Shown here: piece by piece, positions 8,170 to 16,625 of the stretch | Numbering within the stretch: position 1 is the stretch's first letter | Layout: each line of letters begins with the position of its first letter | Origin: Providencia sp. R33 | Lineage (GTDB): Bacteria > Pseudomonadota > Gammaproteobacteria > Enterobacterales > Enterobacteriaceae | NCBI RefSeq assembly: GCF_019343475.1 | Contig: NZ_CP072453.1 | Span: 4,092,001 to 4,156,000 of the forward strand | Length of the DNA: 64,000 bases | Direction of reading: 5' to 3' | Made by a program: the position numbers and the translations under genes | The notes under the pieces: model-generated | What the model was told of the DNA's origin: nothing | The model's database searches: none | The model's input: only the letters and a program-made list of their open reading frames with translations

Positions 8170-9977
8170 TGTCAGATATGGGGCTATTTGAATCCGTCAT
8201 TATTTTTCTCTGTGCGGGTGTCATCATGGTACCTATTGCTCAGAAAATTCGTTTGGGCGCGGTACTCGGGTATCTATTGGCAGGGATTATGATTGGGCCA
8301 TTTGTGCTCGGCTTTATCCATAATGTTGATGATATTTTGCACTTCTCTGAAATGGGCGTCGTGTTCCTCATGTTTTTAATTGGCTTAGAGTTAAAACCTT
8401 CTAAGCTATGGGAACTGCGGCGTTCGATTTTTGGCGTAGGCACCGTTCAAGTGGTGGTCACCGCGGCAATCATGGCATCACTACTGTTTTTAGCTAAGTT
8501 TTCATGGCAAGCCGCTATTGTTGGGGGACTAGGAATGGCGATGTCATCGACGGCGATGGCACTGCAACTGATGAACGAAAAGGGCATGTCCAATAAAGAA
8601 AGCGGTCAGCTCGGTTTTTCCGTTTTGTTATTCCAAGATATGGCGGTGATCCCGATTATGGCATTAATCCCCTTATTGGCGGGGGACACGGCAACCAGCG
8701 ATTGGCAAAAAATTGGCTTAAAAGTTGTCGCTTTTGTCGGGTTGTGGGTCGTAGGGCGCTACTTATTGCGCCCGATGTTTAGGTTAGCTGCAAAATCGGG
8801 TGTGCATGAAATTTTTACCGCCGCCGCACTCTTAGTGGTATTAGGTTCTGCGTTGATTATGGAAAGCCTCGGTTTTTCGATGGCGTTAGGTACCTTTATG
8901 GCAGGAGTCATGTTAGCGGAAACAGAATTCCGTCATGAACTGGAAATCAACATTGAGCCATTTAAGGGCTTGTTATTAGGTCTGTTTTTTATCTCCGTAG
9001 GTATGTCGCTCAATTTACAAGTGCTGTGGACCTATTTACCACAGGTATTGATTGCCGTGGTGGTTTTAGTGGCAGTCAAAGCCTTAGTACTCTATTTGCT
9101 TGGGTTTGCTGCACGATTACGTAACGGTGCACGAGCCCAATTTTCAGGGGTTTTAAGCCAAGGTGGTGAATTTGCTTTTGTTATCTATGCCACGGCATTT
9201 GGAGCAAGTGTGATTGATGAGCGTCAAATGGACCTTTTGCTGGTGGTGGTCACACTTTCGATGATGACAACGCCACTTGTGATGCAGCTGATAGATGCCT
9301 ATTTGAACTACCGTTATAATCAGCAGCCTGCATCCAGTGAAAAACCCTTTGTAGAAGACAACGACCCGCATGTTATTTTGGTTGGGTTTGGCCGTATGGG
9401 GCAAGTGGTTGGGCGTTTATTAATGGCAAATAAAGTCAAAATCACGGTGCTTGAACAAGATGTGACTGCGATTGGTACGATGCGCCGCTATGGTTATACC
9501 GTGTATTACGGTGATGCGCGGGAACTGCAATTGCTGCGTTCAGCGGGGGCGGATAAAGCCAAAGCCATTGTGATTACCAGTGATGCGCCAGAAGAAGTGA
9601 TGGAAATTGTGCAAATTTGCCAAGAAAATTTCCCTAACTTACATATTATTGCCCGAGCAAAAGGCCGTCTGGAAGCGCATGAATTATTGCACTGTGGTGT
9701 GACCGACTTTAGCCGTGAAACATTCTCAAGTGCCCTCGAACTCGGTAGCAAGGCATTAATTAGTACTGGTATGCATCCACATAAAGCCTACCGGGCAAAA
9801 CAGCATTTCCGTCGTTTAGACATGCGCATGTTGCGGGACGTCTATCCCGAAAGTGAAAACAGCGATAGCGGGCAAATTTCACGTGTGAAAGAAGCGCGCC
9901 GTGAGCTCAACGAGCTATTTGAAAAAGAGATGCAAAGAGAACACCGACAGCCACATAGCTGGAACAATGAACAATAA
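8169..9977 (+). CDS. kefB: Glutathione-gated potassium efflux antiporter KefB
   Basis: A 602-residue CPA2-family monovalent cation/proton antiporter of the inner membrane. Residues 1 to about 385 form the multi-helix transport domain, with GQLGFSVLLFQDMAVIPIMAL typical of Kef; residues about 400-560 form the KTN (TrkA-N) domain with the nucleotide loop GFGRMGQVVGRLL that binds glutathione conjugates and NADH. It protects against electrophiles by acidifying the cytoplasm. An upstream in-frame codon at 8130 exists inside kefG, but the ATG at 8169 is coupled to the kefG stop and gives the family length (E. coli 601 aa). Confidence 0.95.
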   Translation: MSDMGLFESVIIFLCAGVIMVPIAQKIRLGAVLGYLLAGIMIGPFVLGFIHNVDDILHFSEMGVVFLMFLIGLELKPSKLWELRRSIFGVGTVQVVVTAAIMASLLFLAKFSWQAAIVGGLGMAMSSTAMALQLMNEKGMSNKESGQLGFSVLLFQDMAVIPIMALIPLLAGDTATSDWQKIGLKVVAFVGLWVVGRYLLRPMFRLAAKSGVHEIFTAAALLVVLGSALIMESLGFSMALGTFMAGVMLAETEFRHELEINIEPFKGLLLGLFFISVGMSLNLQVLWTYLPQVLIAVVVLVAVKALVLYLLGFAARLRNGARAQFSGVLSQGGEFAFVIYATAFGASVIDERQMDLLLVVVTLSMMTTPLVMQLIDAYLNYRYNQQPASSEKPFVEDNDPHVILVGFGRMGQVVGRLLMANKVKITVLEQDVTAIGTMRRYGYTVYYGDARELQLLRSAGADKAKAIVITSDAPEEVMEIVQICQENFPNLHIIARAKGRLEAHELLHCGVTDFSRETFSSALELGSKALISTGMHPHKAYRAKQHFRRLDMRMLRDVYPESENSDSGQISRVKEARRELNELFEKEMQREHRQPHSWNNEQ

Positions 9978-9986
9978 GGGTAAGAA

Positions 9987-10190
9987 ATGGCTTCAACACG
10001 TAAGCGTTTTATTGCAGGCGCAACCTGCCCGAAATGCCAATCACAAGATACGTTGATGATGTGGCGTGAAGATAAAATTGATGTGGTAGAGTGCGTCAAT
10101 TGTGGCGACCAACAGCGTCAAGCAGGGGAAGTTGCCACTGAACATGTGAGGCAAAAAGAGCAGGTCATTGGTATTTTTACACCTGAATAA
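9987..10190 (+). CDS. yheV: YheV family zinc-ribbon protein
   Basis: A 67-residue protein with two CxxC knuckles (CPKC and CVNC) that probably bind zinc, and the conserved RKRFIAGATCPKC start and EQVIGIF end of E. coli YheV. Function unknown. It lies 9 nt after kefB in the conserved order kefG-kefB-yheV-slyD and is probably in the kef transcript. Confidence 0.93.
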   Translation: MASTRKRFIAGATCPKCQSQDTLMMWREDKIDVVECVNCGDQQRQAGEVATEHVRQKEQVIGIFTPE

Positions 10191-10277
10191 GAGAAATTTG
10201 TCAATTCTCAATACATCATCATTGTTTTTCGGTACAATTGGCAAAAAATTTTCCCCTTACGGGTAGTAGGAGATGTC

Positions 10278-10883
10278 ATGAAAGTAGCAAAAGACTTGGT
10301 GGTCAGCTTGGCTTATCAAGTAAGAACAGAAGACGGTGTTTTAGTTGATGAGTCCCCGGCAAGCGCGCCACTGGACTATTTGCACGGCCGTGGTTCTTTA
10401 ATTTCTGGTCTAGAAAAAGCGTTAGAAGGCCGCTCTGTTGGCGAAAACTTCGATGTTGAAGTGGCGTCTGACGATGCATACGGTCAATACGATGACAACT
10501 TAGTTCAACGCGTTCCTAAAGACGTCTTTATGGGTGTTGAAGAGCTGGAAGTTGGTATGCGTTTCTTAGCTGATACTGACATGGGCCCCGTTCCTGTCGA
10601 AATCACAGGGATTGAAGGCGACGAAGTTATCGTTGACGGTAACCACATGTTAGCAGGCCAAAACCTGAAATTTAATGTTGAAGTCATGGGTATCCGTGAA
10701 GCAACAGAAGAAGAAATCGCACATGGCCACGTTCATGGCGCAGATGGTCACGACCATGACCATGACCACGAAGGTGGTTGCTGTGGCGGTGGCGGTCATA
10801 GCCACGGTTCAGAAGGCGGTTGCTGTGGTGGTGGCGAAGGTCACGGCCACGGTCACAAACAAGGCGGCTGCGGCTGCCACTAA
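10278..10883 (+). CDS. slyD: SlyD, FKBP-type peptidyl-prolyl isomerase and nickel metallochaperone
   Basis: A 201-residue cytoplasmic foldase. Residues 1-150 form the FKBP domain with the inserted chaperone flap; residues about 150-201 are a His/Cys/Gly tail with repeated HDHDHDH and GGCCGGG blocks that bind nickel and other metals. In E. coli, SlyD supplies nickel to hydrogenase maturation and is the host factor for phiX174 lysis protein E. A good ribosome site (GTAGGAG) precedes the ATG. The tail is in the same frame with no break. Confidence 0.96.
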   Translation: MKVAKDLVVSLAYQVRTEDGVLVDESPASAPLDYLHGRGSLISGLEKALEGRSVGENFDVEVASDDAYGQYDDNLVQRVPKDVFMGVEELEVGMRFLADTDMGPVPVEITGIEGDEVIVDGNHMLAGQNLKFNVEVMGIREATEEEIAHGHVHGADGHDHDHDHEGGCCGGGGHSHGSEGGCCGGGEGHGHGHKQGGCGCH

Positions 10884-10942
10884 TACGTCGTCGTATTAGT
10901 GTTTGTTACAGAATGAAAAAGGAAGCGAAAGCTTCCTTTTTT
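10881..10942. terminator. Bidirectional terminator between slyD and slyX
   Basis: The hairpin AAAGGAAGC-GAAA-GCTTCCTTTTTT (10916-10942) has A- and T-runs on both sides, so it can serve both convergent genes. A second small stem, TAATACG/CGTATTA with a TCGT loop, overlaps the slyD stop at 10881-10898. Confidence 0.85.
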
Positions 10943-10949
10943 GTCGCTA

Positions 10950-11171
10950 TCAATAATGCGGCGGCGGTGTTTCTTCTTCTGGTCGCGCCAAATGGGAATC
11001 TTGCGACGATTTCAGCCTTTCCGTCACGATGCGTAAATGTTCCTGCATCCGCGTCAACTGCATTTGCTGGTCAGTAATCACTTGATTTAGCTGTTCGATA
11101 GCTAATTCTTGGAAAGCCACTTTACTTTCTAAAAGTTCTAAACGTTGTTCGAATGAATGAGATGAGTCCAT
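10950..11171 (-). CDS. slyX: SlyX family protein
   Basis: A 73-residue predicted coiled coil: heptad-like LELLESKVAFQELAIEQLN followed by a polar tail ending PPPHY, the conserved SlyX end. E. coli SlyX is 72 aa, of unknown function, and was found next to slyD. Convergent with slyD here as in E. coli. Confidence 0.92.
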   Translation of the reverse strand: MDSSHSFEQRLELLESKVAFQELAIEQLNQVITDQQMQLTRMQEHLRIVTERLKSSQDSHLARPEEETPPPHY

Positions 11172-11429
11172 TTTCGACTCTCCTTAGGCGTTTTCATCAT
11201 AATCAAACCATCATAATAACCGAACATTACAAATCAACAGATAAGTTTTAGTTAAACATATAGGCGATGAAACCTCTTTTTGTTAATGTTGTCTGAAGAA
11301 ATGATTATACTGTTTCTATCACAAATAAATAATGAGCACCCAAAGCATTAGGGGCATTATCATAAAATGAATGGTAAACATTGGGTTTACTGTTCAAATA
11401 GGTTCGCATTAAAATCATCGGAGATTAGG

Positions 11430-12173
11430 ATGAAATCACTGTTTAAGGCAAGTCTTCTGGCAACAACGTTGGCACTTACTTTCACTGCTCCGCAAGTTAT
11501 GGCAGCGGAAGCCAAAGCACAAAGTAGCGCATTTAAAAACGCTGAAGAGCGTAATGCTTATGCACTGGGCGCTTCTTTAGGTCGCTACATGCAAAATTCT
11601 TTAGAAGAACAAAAAACCATTGGCATTAACTTGGATAACGCACAATTATTGGCGGGTGTTCAAGATGCATTCAATGGTAAAAGCAAAATGACCGATGCAG
11701 AAGTTGAAGAAACACTGCGTCAGTTCGAAGGGCAAGTTAAAGCAGCTGCCGACAAAAAAATGAAAGATGAATCCGCCAATAATGAGAAAAAAGGCGCTGA
11801 GTTCCGTGAAAAATACGCTAAAGAAAAAGGCGTAGTGAAAACCAAATCTGGCTTACTGTACAAAATTGAAAAAGACGGTACAGGCGCTAAACCTAAAGCA
11901 GATGAAACCGTTGTCGTTCACTACAAAGGCTCTCTGATTGATGGTACTGAATTCGATAGCTCTTACTCACGTAACGAGCCGCTGACTATCCCATTAAACT
12001 CAGTCATTAAAGGCTGGACTGAAGGTTTAGTAAACCTGAAAAAAGGCGGTAAAATGCAGTTAGTGATCCCAGCTGATTTAGCGTATGGCGAAAACGGCGT
12101 TCCGGGTATCCCAGCTAACTCAACTTTAGTTTTTGATGTTGAATTATTAGATATCAAACCAGCAGCTAAATAA
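11430..12173 (+). CDS. fkpA: Periplasmic FKBP-type peptidyl-prolyl isomerase FkpA
   Basis: The 247-residue precursor starts at the ATG at 11430, which gives a Sec signal (MKSLFK, a hydrophobic core, probable cleavage after VMA); an earlier in-frame ATG at 11367 would bury this signal. Residues about 25-120 form the helical dimerisation domain and about 140-245 the FKBP domain, with VHYKGSLIDGTEFDSSY and LAYGENGVPGIPANSTLVF. FkpA folds envelope proteins and acts as a chaperone. In E. coli the gene is under sigma-E control; no clear sigma-E promoter was identified here by eye. Confidence 0.95.
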   Translation: MKSLFKASLLATTLALTFTAPQVMAAEAKAQSSAFKNAEERNAYALGASLGRYMQNSLEEQKTIGINLDNAQLLAGVQDAFNGKSKMTDAEVEETLRQFEGQVKAAADKKMKDESANNEKKGAEFREKYAKEKGVVKTKSGLLYKIEKDGTGAKPKADETVVVHYKGSLIDGTEFDSSYSRNEPLTIPLNSVIKGWTEGLVNLKKGGKMQLVIPADLAYGENGVPGIPANSTLVFDVELLDIKPAAK

Positions 12174-12193
12174 AATAGATTTTAGTTGTCATC

Positions 12194-12223
12194 AAGCCTG
12201 AGGCATTTGTCTTGGGCTTTTTT
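12194..12223 (+). terminator. fkpA terminator
   Basis: AAGCCTGAG pairs with CTTGGGCTT and is followed by six T residues, 20 nt after the fkpA stop. Confidence 0.8.
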
Positions 12224-12277
12224 ATGCAAATAAGAAAATTAAGCTATACATGGTTATCGATTAAACCACACTAAAAA

Positions 12278-12724
12278 CTAAGATACTTTTGTTTTTTGCC
12301 AGGGCAGCTCCTTATTTAAAAACATAGAGCATAAAGTAGATATTACGATGCTGTATATAAGCAAAAACATTGAATTGAAAATAGAAGAAAAAAAGATGTA
12401 ACGACTCATATCTACACCGGAAGATAACCACGACAAGTAGCGCTGAATCTCGGCGATTAAAGAAAAAGTCAAAAAATATAAAAATGAACGCAATACGATA
12501 GGCTTTACTGAGAGTGATAGATTAAAAAAAACAAAAAATAAAATCGTTTTGGTAATAATAACAAATAATGTAAATAAAAGTGAAGCATCCAGAAAATCAA
12601 TTGCGTTTATATCTTCGTCGGCTAATAATAACGAGAATAAATTAAATAACTGAGGCGTGAGTATGGAAATGAAGTATAAAAATAAGAAAACACTACTCTT
12701 AACTCTAGGTAAGGTCATGTCCAT
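12278..12724 (-). CDS. Small four-helix membrane protein, paralogue of the 13223-13666 gene
   Basis: A 148-residue hydrophobic protein with four predicted membrane helices separated by short loops, one rich in acidic residues (DEDINAIDFLD). Its C-terminus, MFLNKELPWQKTKVS, is nearly the same as that of the neighbouring 147-residue protein (LFLNKELSWQETKIS), and the NLSL/NYSL-x-x-K motif also matches. I recognise no family. Unlike its paralogue it has no partner gene starting inside its 3' end. AT-rich composition and absence from the E. coli fkpA-yheO interval suggest acquired DNA. Whether it is still functional is unknown. Confidence 0.62.
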   Translation of the reverse strand: MDMTLPRVKSSVFLFLYFISILTPQLFNLFSLLLADEDINAIDFLDASLLFTLFVIITKTILFFVFFNLSLSVKPIVLRSFLYFLTFSLIAEIQRYLSWLSSGVDMSRYIFFSSIFNSMFLLIYSIVISTLCSMFLNKELPWQKTKVS

Positions 12725-12947
12725 GTTATTAATCTTGGGTTAAATTATATCAGTGGATGTTTAGCGTTATTATTTAAAAGTAACGCTAATTAAGTTAATG
12801 ACTCAAATATACAATTTTCATTGTACTTTTATTGATGGCAATTAGTCAAAATAAAAAAGAGTGCCTACAATCTAGCATTGAATATCCATCAGCGTAGTTA
12901 TTCCAAAATGTTCAAGGTAACTAATGCGAAAACCCAAATTAAGGTCA

Positions 12948-13247
12948 TCAATTTGGGACTGTAACGGCAACACTCCCAAACCCGAACGACAACGAGTGTA
13001 ATCGAATATAATCACTGCCTGCGCCATCACCTTCAACAATGTGGCTCCCAGGGCCTAGTGTGGTTACTACGCTAGTTTTAGCCCCATCCATATACTTAAT
13101 TTGAACCTCAAATGGCATCTCCATCGGTGAGTCTCTAAAGCTATAAGAAACAGTATATTTATGTTTGCCAATGTAAGATTGTATTGGGTACCAAATAGAC
13201 CATGATCCTAATTTTACTGAGATTACGATATCTTTGTTTCCTGCCAT
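12948..13247 (-). CDS. Small beta-rich protein of unknown function
   Basis: A 99-residue protein with no signal peptide or membrane segment. Alternating hydrophobic residues (KDIVISVKLGSWSIWYP, KYTVSYSFRD, FEVQIKYMDG, HSLSFGFGSVAVTVPN) and many glycines suggest a compact beta sandwich or barrel. It begins inside the last 25 nt of the upstream membrane-protein gene, so it is probably translationally coupled; GAGCTTTCATGGCAG at the junction gives the overlap. Function unknown. An effector, toxin or adhesin-like role with the membrane protein as partner or immunity factor is speculation from the arrangement only. Confidence 0.6.
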   Translation of the reverse strand: MAGNKDIVISVKLGSWSIWYPIQSYIGKHKYTVSYSFRDSPMEMPFEVQIKYMDGAKTSVVTTLGPGSHIVEGDGAGSDYIRLHSLSFGFGSVAVTVPN

Positions 13248-13666
13248 GAAAGCTCCTTATTTAAAAATAAAGAAAATACAGTGGATAATACAGTTAAAAA
13301 TATAAATGTTTTAGGTGAGTTTCTAATGATATGGAAAGATGTAAAGTGTGAAATATCAATATTTGATAAATAGAAAACAAAAAGGTTAATCACATCAACG
13401 ATTAATATTAATGAAATAGCTAACACAAAAATACGTTTAAATATGGATTTAATATGTAATGAATAATTTAGCACAGAGGTAAGTAGCAGTGACCGCATTA
13501 GCATAATCAGTAAGGTAAAGACGATTGAATAGATAGTCAGCTCATCAACATCTATTGTGACAACGCCAGTGATGAGCAGTAATAATTCGTATATTTCACT
13601 AAATGAAACTATTAGGAAGTAAATGATTAGTATGTGGATATTTCGATTAATCAAAACAAACCTCAT
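13223..13666 (-). CDS. Small four-helix membrane protein overlapping the beta-rich gene
   Basis: A 147-residue protein with four predicted membrane helices and an acidic loop (TIDVDELTIYS). It is a paralogue of the 148-residue protein at 12278-12724, sharing the C-terminal LFLNKELSWQETKIS and the general helix layout. Its last 25 nt overlap the beginning of the 99-residue gene in another frame. Flanked by very AT-rich DNA. No family recognised; no catalytic motif seen. Confidence 0.62.
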   Translation of the reverse strand: MRFVLINRNIHILIIYFLIVSFSEIYELLLLITGVVTIDVDELTIYSIVFTLLIMLMRSLLLTSVLNYSLHIKSIFKRIFVLAISLILIVDVINLFVFYLSNIDISHFTSFHIIRNSPKTFIFLTVLSTVFSLFLNKELSWQETKIS

Positions 13667-14178
13667 TAATTAATTTGGCATATGGATAGAATACATTATT
13701 ATTTATTTTTAATAATTGAATATAATATCTTGATACTATTCTGGCCAAATAAAATGGTAAGAAATTATAGTTTTATTGTTTTAATTATGGTTTCGATTTA
13801 AATGTATTATTAATAAAAACTCATTGCAGTGAATGAACTGTGTATATTTAACAACAGTAAGTTGGTTTTTTTCGTTATAAATTATGCGGAATCAAGGCTT
13901 ATGATCCAGTTTTAGATAAGTCACTGCCTGACGTGGCGATAGAAGCTAACCTTAGTGAATTTTCGGCAAAAAAATCCCCAAATTGTTTAAAACTTGTGAT
14001 AAAACAGACTGTCTTGCATTCATTCGCTTGACGGCGACGTCTTGGAGTTTTAACTTCAGAAGACTCTATTTTATTATTTATCATCACAATTGTTGATTAT
14101 ATGCGGTGCAATAAAGGCAAATTAGTCGAATAATGAATGCCTTATTAGTCAACTGGATGAAATGTTTACATTAGAAGG
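13667..14178. other. AT-rich intergenic region upstream of yheO
   Basis: About 510 nt between two divergent units. It probably carries the promoters of the membrane-protein pair (minus) and of yheO-tusDCB (plus). A 62-codon minus-strand ORF at 13899-14087 has no recognisable features and is not called. No RNA gene or repeat seen. Confidence 0.4.
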
Positions 14179-14895
14179 ATGATGTTGAAAATGTCAGATT
14201 CTTTACAGTCACACGACCTCAGCGATATTAATATACTGGATAACCAGCCTTTTGCTGAAACCGACCACGAAATCTTAAAATCATATGAAGCGGCGGTTGA
14301 TGGCTTAGCAATGCTAATTGGTGGGCACTGTGAAATCGTTCTTCACTCATTGGAAGACCTGAATTGTTCTGCGGTGAGGATTGCTAATGGCCAGCACACA
14401 GGGCGTAAAATTGGCTCGCCAATTACTGACCTTGCGCTGCGTATGCTGCACGATATGGCAGATGAAGAATCTAGTGTTTCTAAAGCCTACTTTACTAAAG
14501 CGAAAAGCGGCGACTTAATGAAATCAGTGACGATTGCGATCCGCAACCGTAAACAGCGTGTCATTGGTTTACTGTGCATCAATATGAATTTAGATGTACC
14601 TTTCTCCGAAATTATTCAATCGTTTATTCCAGAAACAAAACAAGAAGTGACCTCAGATGTGAACTTTGCCTCGTCTGTTGATGACTTAGTAGCTCAAACA
14701 TTAGAGTACACTATTGAAGAAGTGGGCGCTGACCGTAACGTATCGAATAATGCGAAGAATAAACAAGTTGTTCTGAACCTCTACGAAAAAGGCATTTTCG
14801 ATATCAAAGATGCCATTAACCAAGTGGCAGATCGCTTAAATATCTCAAAACACACCGTTTATTTATACATTCGTCAGTTTAAGAGTGGTGAATGA
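14179..14895 (+). CDS. yheO: YheO, PAS-like/helix-turn-helix putative regulator
   Basis: A DNA-binding protein with an N-terminal PAS-like YheO domain (about 35-150, containing AAVDGLAMLIGGHCEIVLHS) and a C-terminal helix-turn-helix (about 195-235, with DAINQVADRLNISKHTVYLY). Close to E. coli YheO (240 aa). Target genes are not established. Start is uncertain: ATGs at 14179, 14182 and 14191 all follow AGAAGG; the last (MSDSLQ) resembles the family start. Its stop overlaps the tusD start (ATGA), placing it at the head of the tusDCB operon. Confidence 0.92.
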   Translation: MMLKMSDSLQSHDLSDINILDNQPFAETDHEILKSYEAAVDGLAMLIGGHCEIVLHSLEDLNCSAVRIANGQHTGRKIGSPITDLALRMLHDMADEESSVSKAYFTKAKSGDLMKSVTIAIRNRKQRVIGLLCINMNLDVPFSEIIQSFIPETKQEVTSDVNFASSVDDLVAQTLEYTIEEVGADRNVSNNAKNKQVVLNLYEKGIFDIKDAINQVADRLNISKHTVYLYIRQFKSGE

Positions 14896-15296
14896 GTCAC
14901 GCTAATCCATTAACGTACTGCATCTTGGTGACGGGCCCAGCATATGGGACGCAACAAGCTGCAAGTGCGTATCAATTTGCCAAAGCCCTTCTTGCAGAAG
15001 GGCACACGTTAAAAACCGTATTTTTTTATCGTGAAGGTGTTCTGAACGCAAACCTACTCACCTCTCCCGCAACGGACGAATTTAATTTACTCACCGCTTG
15101 GCAGCAACTGGCAAAAGACGCGGGTTGTGAAATGCATATTTGTGTTTCTGCGGCGCTACGACGTGGTGTGGTTGATAAAGAACAGGCTCAAAACTTATCA
15201 TTACCCGTTAATAATTTAGCTGATGGATTTATTATGAGTGGGTTAGGCAGCTTAGCTGAAGCGATGATGACAACAGATAGAACCCTTCAATTTTAG
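14892..15296 (+). CDS. tusD: Sulfurtransferase subunit TusD
   Basis: Part of the TusBCD heterohexamer that relays persulfide sulfur from TusA to TusE and then MnmA for 2-thiouridine at position 34 of Lys, Glu and Gln tRNAs. 134 residues in the DsrE-like fold; motif VTGPAYGTQQAASAYQFA and the active cysteine in HICVSAALRRG correspond to E. coli TusD (128 aa, Cys78). It overlaps yheO by 4 nt and precedes tusC by 16 nt. Confidence 0.95.
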   Translation: MSHANPLTYCILVTGPAYGTQQAASAYQFAKALLAEGHTLKTVFFYREGVLNANLLTSPATDEFNLLTAWQQLAKDAGCEMHICVSAALRRGVVDKEQAQNLSLPVNNLADGFIMSGLGSLAEAMMTTDRTLQF

Positions 15297-15312
15297 GAAA
15301 GTAAGGTATCGC

Positions 15313-15672
15313 GTGAAAAAAATTGCCTTCGTTTTTACAACAATACCCCATGGAAATGCAAGTGGGCGTGAAGGGTTGGATGCCTTGCTGGCAACGTCTG
15401 CGTTAACGGATGAAATTGAGGTGTTTTTTATTGCTGATGGCGTCTTTCAGCTGTTAGCAAATCAACAACCTAAAGCCATTCTTGCACGGGACTACATTGC
15501 AACATTTAAAATATTGCCGTTATATGACATTGAAAATATTTATCTTTGTCAGGAATCACTTCGAGAACGTGGATTATCAGAAATAAACGAGTTTGTACTT
15601 GCTCCTAAAATTCTCAGTTCACTTGAAATCCAGCGAAAAATAGCTGATTGTGATGTGGTGCTGAAATTTTAA
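15313..15672 (+). CDS. tusC: Sulfurtransferase complex subunit TusC
   Basis: A 119-residue DsrE-like subunit, same length as E. coli TusC, with KIAFVFTTIPHGNASGREGLDA and ARDYIATFKILPLYDIE. It starts with GTG after GAAAGTAAGG. It packs between TusD and TusB in the sulfur-relay complex and lacks the catalytic cysteine role of TusD. Confidence 0.94.
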   Translation: MKKIAFVFTTIPHGNASGREGLDALLATSALTDEIEVFFIADGVFQLLANQQPKAILARDYIATFKILPLYDIENIYLCQESLRERGLSEINEFVLAPKILSSLEIQRKIADCDVVLKF

Positions 15673-15729
15673 TCGATTGATTGTATTTTGAGCTTGGGTT
15701 GTTTTTTGATCTATAGTAGGATCGTTTCT

Positions 15730-16017
15730 ATGCTTTATACATTAGCAACATCTCCGTTTAACTGTGATTTTTCGGCCATACTTCGCCTAATTACAGATAA
15801 AGACGCGGTTTTATTGATGCAAGATGGCGTGGCTACTGCAATATCGCAGTCACCTTACCTTGATGCATTGCAAAAAACGGGGGCACAATTATATGCCTTG
15901 GATGTCGATATTAACGCTCGAGGGTTGCAAAATACCCTATCACCCGCCGTTTCTGTGATCACATATCAAGGTTTTGTGAAGCTAACAGAAGTCCAAAAAC
16001 AACATTTTGCCCTATAA
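15730..16017 (+). CDS. tusB: Sulfurtransferase complex subunit TusB
   Basis: A 95-residue DsrH-like subunit, the same length as E. coli TusB when translation begins at the ATG at 15730 (MLYTLATSPF); an in-frame upstream codon at 15688 would add 14 unsupported residues. Motif DAVLLMQDGVATAI is characteristic. Last gene of the yheO-tusDCB unit, just before the str promoter. Confidence 0.93.
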   Translation: MLYTLATSPFNCDFSAILRLITDKDAVLLMQDGVATAISQSPYLDALQKTGAQLYALDVDINARGLQNTLSPAVSVITYQGFVKLTEVQKQHFAL

Positions 16018-16040
16018 AGGCACTAAAAGTTGTATATTTC

Positions 16041-16069
16041 TTGACACCTGACTCAGTCGGCAATAAAAT
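16041..16069 (+). promoter_or_regulatory. str operon promoter
   Basis: A near-consensus sigma-70 promoter: TTGACA at 16041-16046, a 17-nt spacer, TAAAAT at 16064-16069, about 85 nt before the rpsL start. It fits the strong promoter expected for ribosomal protein genes. Confidence 0.85.
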
Positions 16070-16153
16070 TTCGCGTCCTCGTGTATCGTCATGTTGGCGA
16101 ACGAGGTCAAAATCCGTGTTTACGAAGCAAAAAAACCAGGAGCTTTTTTAATA

Positions 16154-16528
16154 ATGGCAACTATTAATCAGCTGGTACGCAAATCTCGTAGCTCGAAAGT
16201 TGTTAAAAGCAACGTTCCAGCACTGGAAGCTTGCCCGCAAAAACGTGGCGTATGTACTCGTGTATATACTACCACTCCTAAAAAACCAAACTCAGCATTA
16301 CGTAAAGTATGCCGTGTTCGTTTAACGAATGGTTTCGAAGTATCTTCCTACATCGGTGGTGAAGGCCACAACTTGCAGGAACACTCCGTAATCCTTATCC
16401 GTGGCGGTCGTGTTAAAGACTTGCCAGGTGTGCGTTATCACACCGTTCGCGGCGCACTGGACTGTTCTGGTGTTAAAGACCGTAAGCAAGCTCGTTCTAA
16501 ATACGGCGCGAAAAAACCTAAGGCTTAA
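16154..16528 (+). CDS. rpsL: 30S ribosomal protein S12
   Basis: A 124-residue decoding-centre protein. It starts at the ATG at 16154 (MATINQLVRK) preceded by AGGAGC; an upstream in-frame start is not used. Lys43 in TPKKPNSALRK and Lys88 in GGRVKDLPG, the usual streptomycin-resistance sites, are wild type, so the encoded S12 looks streptomycin sensitive. First gene of the str operon. Confidence 0.98.
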   Translation: MATINQLVRKSRSSKVVKSNVPALEACPQKRGVCTRVYTTTPKKPNSALRKVCRVRLTNGFEVSSYIGGEGHNLQEHSVILIRGGRVKDLPGVRYHTVRGALDCSGVKDRKQARSKYGAKKPKA

Positions 16529-16625
16529 TGGATTACCGTTAAGTAAGGCCAAACATTTTAATCTTAATGTCAAAATACTCTCGTAGAGTTTTGGACAAAC
16601 CTGAATTAACAACGGAGTCATATCC

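Noticed and set aside
10675..10899. ORF overlapping the slyD tail
   Set aside because: A shadow of the His/Cys-rich codons in another frame.
13899..14087. 62-codon ORF on the minus strand upstream of yheO
   Set aside because: No family likeness or clear ribosome site, and it lies where promoters are expected; left uncalled.
16154..16528. Possible streptomycin-resistance change in rpsL
   Set aside because: Lys43 and Lys88 are both wild type.
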